From assembly GCF_042683045.1 (NCBI RefSeq), contig NZ_JBHUIT010000016.1:1-64000 (forward strand): 64,000 nt of DNA. The letters run 5' to 3'. Under the pieces are notes generated by a model. The model had not been told where the DNA came from, searched no databases, and was given only the letters and a program-made list of their open reading frames with translations. How positions within the stretch are numbered: the stretch's first letter is position 1; each line of letters starts with the position of its first letter. This document shows positions 60,195 through 64,000 of this stretch, piece after piece. The position numbers were made by a program, and so were the translations under genes. The DNA is from Luteolibacter algae. GTDB taxonomy: Bacteria; Verrucomicrobiota; Verrucomicrobiia; Verrucomicrobiales; Akkermansiaceae.

Positions 60195-61685
60195 TCAATA
60201 TTTTCTCCACAGAGTGGGAACGAAAAGGACGAGCAAAGCGAAAAGTTCCAGGCGCCCGAGAATCATAATCCAGCCGAGAAAAACCTTGGTCGGCTCCCTG
60301 AGATCGGCGAAGTTATGCGTAGGTCCGACTGCATCAAAGCCAGGGCCGATGCTGGAAATGGTAGCCAGCACCGTGCCTGCGCAGCTTTCCAGGCTAATCC
60401 CGGTTCCGGCTTCCAAAAAGCCGACCACTGCGGTGGCGGCAATACTGATCATCAGATAGAGCGTGAGGAAAAACATGATCCTTGCCCGTGCGGAATCGTC
60501 CAATGGATTGCCGTTTACGACGACTCTGAATACCTGGTTTGGCCGGAAGGTGCGGATAATTTCATTGCGCGCGGATTTTGCAAATACGATGAGTCGCCCG
60601 ACTTTGAAGCCCCCGGAAGTTGATCCGGCGCAGCCGCCCATCAGCATCAGGCAGGCGATAAGAACCTTGGCCCAGGTAGGCCACTGATCGTAATCGGCCG
60701 TTCCAAATCCAGTGGTGGAAGCGATACTGAAAACGGTAAACAGGCTATCGCGGAGACTTTTGACAAGAGGAACATCATCGTTGTAAGTGCGCCCGCAGGT
60801 GATCAGGAGAATCACCAGAGCGCAGAGCCCAAGAAACCAGCGGGCATCCTCCTCCTTCAAAACGCGCTGCCAGTTTTTCCTCAGAATAACGATGTAGATC
60901 AGGAAATTCAGACTCCCGAGGGCCATGAAAAATGTCAGCCAGAGCTCGATCAACCAAGAGTTTCCCCAATCGGAATAGTAGCCAATGCTCGCACTGTGGG
61001 GGCTGAGGCCACCTGTCGAGATCGTTGTAAACGCATGGCAGGTCGCATTGAACCATGTCATCCCCATTGCTCGGAGGCCGAGGCCACATAGTAGAACAAG
61101 ACCGAGGTAGATACGGAGTAACAGCGCCGCAGTATCCTGAATTCTTGCCAACCCGAGGTCTCCGCTACGGAATGAGGATTCGTTGTGAAACAGGGATTTT
61201 GAATTTACCCCAATGTATGACAGCAGTGCCACGAATAGAACCAGAATACCGATACCACCCAGGAGTTGGGTGGTTGCCCGCCAAAGGAGAATGCCCCGCG
61301 GCCATTCCTCAATAACTGTCATCACGGACGAGCCGGTGGTGGTGAAGCCTGAGGCTGATTCAAAAAAAGCGCTGGCCGGGCTCATGTAAGGAGGGCAAAG
61401 CAAGTAGGGGAGTCCTCCGAAAATACTGCATAAAATCCAGCCCAGCCCGACAATCACAATTGCCTCCCGCTTCGGGATGGTATCGTGGCGCGTCTTTGTG
61501 ATCCCGGGAATGATCGATAGCAGCGCAAAACCGCCGGTAATTGCCGCCGAGAGAAACAACATCGATGCCGCCTCCTCATCGCCTTGCAAGAAATCGAACT
61601 TTGCGAAGGTCCCGCAAAAAATCATCGTAACCGCCTCCAGTGCCAGAAGCATCCCGAGGATTCTTGCAATTAAGTAGAAATTCAT
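60195..61685 (-). CDS. trkH: Trk-type potassium transporter, TrkH family
   Basis: 496-residue inner-membrane K+ uptake channel with the four-repeat TrkH architecture; selectivity-loop segments are visible (ESASGFTTTGSSVM, ATCHAFTTISTGGLSPH, TVFSIASTTGFGTADY, TVLATISSIGPGF), each contributing the conserved Gly of the filter. It works with TrkA, encoded just upstream, 26 bases away on the same strand. Confidence 0.95.
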   Translation of the reverse strand: MNFYLIARILGMLLALEAVTMIFCGTFAKFDFLQGDEEAASMLFLSAAITGGFALLSIIPGITKTRHDTIPKREAIVIVGLGWILCSIFGGLPYLLCPPYMSPASAFFESASGFTTTGSSVMTVIEEWPRGILLWRATTQLLGGIGILVLFVALLSYIGVNSKSLFHNESSFRSGDLGLARIQDTAALLLRIYLGLVLLCGLGLRAMGMTWFNATCHAFTTISTGGLSPHSASIGYYSDWGNSWLIELWLTFFMALGSLNFLIYIVILRKNWQRVLKEEDARWFLGLCALVILLITCGRTYNDDVPLVKSLRDSLFTVFSIASTTGFGTADYDQWPTWAKVLIACLMLMGGCAGSTSGGFKVGRLIVFAKSARNEIIRTFRPNQVFRVVVNGNPLDDSARARIMFFLTLYLMISIAATAVVGFLEAGTGISLESCAGTVLATISSIGPGFDAVGPTHNFADLREPTKVFLGWIMILGRLELFALLVLFVPTLWRKY

Positions 61686-61711
61686 ATCAGAGCGTGAAGC
61701 GGAGGGATGAA

Positions 61712-63061
61712 TCAGGCTTCAAGAAGCTTGAGGAAGGGCTTTTTCGCCTCTTTGGCAACCATCGCATAAAGATGATCGCCTCCGAGTAATACTTCTTCCG
61801 GACCCGGGACTTCCGCGTGCAACCCACGGAGCTTACCGACGAGGACGACCCCGGCCGGCCATTTGATCTCTTTGATCATGTGACCCGCAGCAATGGAACC
61901 TTTGCCCACCCGTAGCTCGACTAGATCGACACCGTTGAATTTTTTGAGGGTATGGAAGGAATCGGTCGTAATGAAACGCTGGATTTCACGGCGGGTTGCT
62001 TCGCGGGGACTGACTGCGGCACGTATGCCAAAATGGTGCCCGCTGGCGGAAATGGCCGCCGCATAGTCCGCACGGTGGATCAGGGTAAGACAATTTTTGA
62101 CTCCGAGTGTATGTGCCTGCAGGCAGGACATCACATTATCTTCGTCATCCGTGCTGGTGCTGATGAAGAAGTCTGCCTCGCCAATCTGCTCTTCCTCAAG
62201 CTCTGCGGATACCGTGGCGTCCGCATTGATGATGGTTGCGTTGCTCAAGCGGTCGGCGAGATTCGCACAGATCTCCGGATCGCGCTCAAAAACACGGACG
62301 GTGCAATCAATGCTTTCCAGCATCTGCGCGAGAGAAAAGCCGTATTCGTTACCGCCAAAGATAATAACACGGAGCTTCCGGGTGCCCTTGCGCTTCCCCT
62401 GCAGGCGTTCAGCGAAATCCCGTAGCTTCCTTGGCTCTCCAAAAATGGTGACAAGATCGCCTTCTTCGATCACCGAGTCCGCTGTGGGAACAAATGGGCA
62501 ATCGCCCCGGGAAATCATCGCGACGCGCACTCCCTCGGGTGCTTTCAGCTCTCGCAAACTACTCTGGATGGAAGATGAATTCTGTCCCACGAGAATCTGC
62601 TGAAGTTCAATCCGGCCGCGAGCCAGTTCCTCGACGACCAGGGAATCCGGATTACGGACGAATTTTGCCAACTCGATGGCGGTAAGGCGTTCCGAGCTAA
62701 AGATGTGATCGAGACCAAAGTGACCACGGAAATCAAAAAGCCATTCCTCCCGCTGTAGGCTGGGATGCACGCGGCTGACGACCTTTGACACGCCCATGCT
62801 CTTCGCCATGGACGCGGCCATCATGTTGGTGGTGTTCGAGGAGGACATCGCCAGAAACAACTCGCACTCTCCCACATCCGCATCCGCCAAGTCTGAGACA
62901 CTCGTGCCATCACCATGAATCACCTTGGCGTCCAAGCTGGCTTCCAGCTCTTCGGCCAATGCCTTGTCGGCCTCGATCAACGAGATTCTATGAGCTTCTT
63001 TGGCAAGGCAATAGGCCAAGTGCCTACCGATTTCACCGGCTCCTACGATAATGATGTTCAT
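61712..63061 (-). CDS. trkA: Trk potassium system NAD(H)-binding subunit TrkA
   Basis: 449-residue cytoplasmic regulator that gates TrkH. Two RCK (TrkA_N) domains are visible, MNIIIVGAGEIGRHLAYCLAKE at the N-terminus and LRVIIFGGNEYGFSLAQMLE near residue 230, each followed by a TrkA_C domain. Both nucleotide-binding glycine motifs are intact. Start 63061 is the natural N-terminus. It opens the trkA-trkH operon and is divergent from mraZ. Confidence 0.95.
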   Translation of the reverse strand: MNIIIVGAGEIGRHLAYCLAKEAHRISLIEADKALAEELEASLDAKVIHGDGTSVSDLADADVGECELFLAMSSSNTTNMMAASMAKSMGVSKVVSRVHPSLQREEWLFDFRGHFGLDHIFSSERLTAIELAKFVRNPDSLVVEELARGRIELQQILVGQNSSSIQSSLRELKAPEGVRVAMISRGDCPFVPTADSVIEEGDLVTIFGEPRKLRDFAERLQGKRKGTRKLRVIIFGGNEYGFSLAQMLESIDCTVRVFERDPEICANLADRLSNATIINADATVSAELEEEQIGEADFFISTSTDDEDNVMSCLQAHTLGVKNCLTLIHRADYAAAISASGHHFGIRAAVSPREATRREIQRFITTDSFHTLKKFNGVDLVELRVGKGSIAAGHMIKEIKWPAGVVLVGKLRGLHAEVPGPEEVLLGGDHLYAMVAKEAKKPFLKLLEA

Positions 63062-63465
63062 GCGGGATATTAGTGGCCGAAACCTCTGGTTTTCTATCGA
63101 TAACAGGCCGCCTCCGCAATCCCAACATTTTCAAGACCCGGACCAGCTCTCCCATCGTTTGCAGGAATCGTCTGTTTTAATCGTCTTGAGTAAAATGAGC
63201 CACGAAGTACACTCCGTAAGACTTTTGCGAGTTTTTAGTACACCGAGTATAAAACTTCTCGGAAAAGTCTCAAAATATGGCGGCATTTTTTAGAAAATTA
63301 CGGAAAAATCCGTAATAATTGTCTGGAAAATATCGATATAAAAGATTGTAACTCGCTGATTGTCAGTGTTTTTACGATTTAATTTTAAAACGTTCAATTT
63401 GTTCTTGTGAGCCAAGTGTACGAAAGTGTATTGTCTGGGGGTCGACGCGATAGTTTACCCCCGCA
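63062..63465. promoter_or_regulatory. 404-base intergenic region between trkA and mraZ
   Basis: AT-rich gap with no gene. It contains a 20-base inverted repeat (ATTACGGA, 63297-63304, with TCCGTAAT, 63309-63316), two AGTACAC copies at 63206-63212 and 63237-63243, a GTGTAC (the reverse complement of the AGTACAC core) at 63416-63421, CCGAG/CTCGG (63243-63247 and 63258-63262), and a GGGGGT...ACCCCC pair at 63437-63462 ending 3 bases before the mraZ start. The usual MraZ-binding repeats (three or more spaced TGGG units) are not evident. Confidence 0.55.
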
Positions 63466-63918
63466 ATGATTCCCCAGTTCCAGCAATATAAGGGCTCTTT
63501 CCCTTACAAGACAGACTCGAAAAATCGGGTCAACGTCGTGCCGGCCTGGCGTCCAGCGCAGGGGGAGCCTGTCAACCTGATGCCTTCAATCTCCGAGGGG
63601 GTGAAAATTCTCAAAGTTCTCACTCAGGAAGCTTTTGAGTATCGGGTCGAAAGGATCAAGCAACACGCTGAGTCTCCGAAGCAAGAGTCTCAGATGAAAA
63701 CCAAGCTCGTGCGTATGCTCCGTGAAGTGAGTGTTAACGATCAGGGGAAGTTGCTGATTCCCAAAGACCTCGCGGAATACGCCGGTATCGCACCTGACTC
63801 GGAAGTCATGCTATCGGCCGGAGACAGTCATTTTGAAATCTGGAATCGTGATAAGTTCGAAGAAATCTTCGGTCTCTCACCAGTTCCGGAGGACGAAGAT
63901 CACCTCGCCATTTTCTAA
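63466..63918 (+). CDS. mraZ: Transcriptional regulator MraZ
   Basis: 150-residue DNA-binding protein at the start of the division and cell-wall cluster; it represses its own operon in other bacteria. Two SpoVT-AbrB folds are visible: the first (~8-55) starting YKGSFPYKTDSKNRVNVVPAWR, the second (~85-130) as LREVSVNDQGKLLIPKDLAEYAGI. Slightly divergent N-terminus but correct length. No Shine-Dalgarno is visible before the ATG. A likely rsmH follows 37 bases later. Confidence 0.95.
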   Translation: MIPQFQQYKGSFPYKTDSKNRVNVVPAWRPAQGEPVNLMPSISEGVKILKVLTQEAFEYRVERIKQHAESPKQESQMKTKLVRMLREVSVNDQGKLLIPKDLAEYAGIAPDSEVMLSAGDSHFEIWNRDKFEEIFGLSPVPEDEDHLAIF

Positions 63919-63955
63919 GTTTCTCTCACTCACATATCCCACACCTACTGACAGC

Positions 63956-64000
63956 ATGCTGTTCAACCCTCCAACTCTTGCGAACAATGCGGTCCACCTC
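63956..64000 (+). CDS. rsmH: Start of a probable 16S rRNA methyltransferase RsmH (partial)
   Basis: The frame ATG 63956 stays open to the window end and encodes MLFNPPTLANNAVHL. RsmH normally begins with a short tail then H-x-PVL; the sequence VHL at the edge fits. RsmH (MraW) is the usual gene after mraZ. Assignment rests mainly on position. Confidence 0.5.
   Translation, partial: MLFNPPTLANNAVHL

Noticed and set aside
63062..63465. MraZ operator (three or more spaced TGGG repeats)
   Set aside because: Only one TGGGG occurs near the start; no repeat array as in other bacteria.
1..64000. tRNA, rRNA, CRISPR, transposase, integrase or attachment sites
   Set aside because: Scanned by eye; no cloverleaf ends, repeat-spacer array or transposase motif was found. 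A covariance-model scan would be needed to exclude a tRNA completely.

Overview
The window looks like chromosomal DNA of a free-living, probably aquatic member of the Verrucomicrobia (Verrucomicrobiota). The evidence is the mixture of lineage-typical families: two large DUF1549/DUF1553 cytochrome proteins, DUF1501, DUF1080 and ThuA proteins, several sulfatases, a PEP-CTERM protein, an archaeal/eukaryotic-type prolyl-tRNA synthetase, and weak or absent Shine-Dalgarno sequences. I see no rRNA, tRNA, CRISPR array, insertion sequence or prophage.

Layout. (1) 1-20,500 is mostly core metabolism: the tail of an unknown gene, a small putative lipoprotein, the yceD-rpmF-plsX group, a degenerate HtrA-like lipoprotein, dapB, a cytochrome DUF1549/1553 gene with a DUF1080 gene, mutM, a two-domain ADP-ribosylglycohydrolase/alpha-beta hydrolase, a sugar nucleotidyltransferase, a sugar isomerase-like gene, proS, a pseudopilin, an RDD protein, accA, a LysM protein and acpP. 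(2) 20,500-50,060 is an accessory polysaccharide-utilisation region: AraC regulator, [2Fe-2S] ferredoxin plus cytochrome P450, ThuA protein, three FGly-type sulfatases, a GH2 beta-galactosidase, a GH42-like glycosidase, a PEP-CTERM protein broken by an in-frame stop, an atypical response regulator, and an operon running sigma factor, FecR-LamG, cytochrome protein, DUF1501, sulfatase. A phytase-like protein, an SGNH esterase and two beta-propeller proteins follow. The P450/ferredoxin pair beside galactosidases and sulfatases suggests use of a sulfated, O-methylated galactan such as porphyran; this is inference. (3) 50,116-52,140 is one reading frame joining dephospho-CoA kinase to transcription terminator Rho. 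(4) 52,301-60,194 is a compact type II polyketide/fatty-acid-like gene cluster: a divergent AMP-ligase, then ketosynthase, a ketosynthase-like partner without the active Cys, ketoreductase, carrier protein, an AglD/MprF-type membrane protein, patatin, a second carrier protein and a FAD oxidoreductase. It resembles aryl-polyene synthesis but has no dehydratase, thioesterase or aryl-starter genes; this is the best candidate for an undescribed system. (5) 60,195-64,000 holds trkH and trkA, then, divergently, mraZ and the first codons of a likely rsmH, the start of the division/cell-wall cluster.

How the parts work together. Region 2 genes would remove sulfate, methyl and acetyl groups and cleave galactosides, with exported enzymes (most carry signal peptides) under AraC, LuxR-type and ECF-sigma control. 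Region 4 genes overlap by 4-11 bases or are separated by short gaps, as in one operon, and would load a starter acid onto a carrier protein, extend and reduce it, then move or release it at the membrane.
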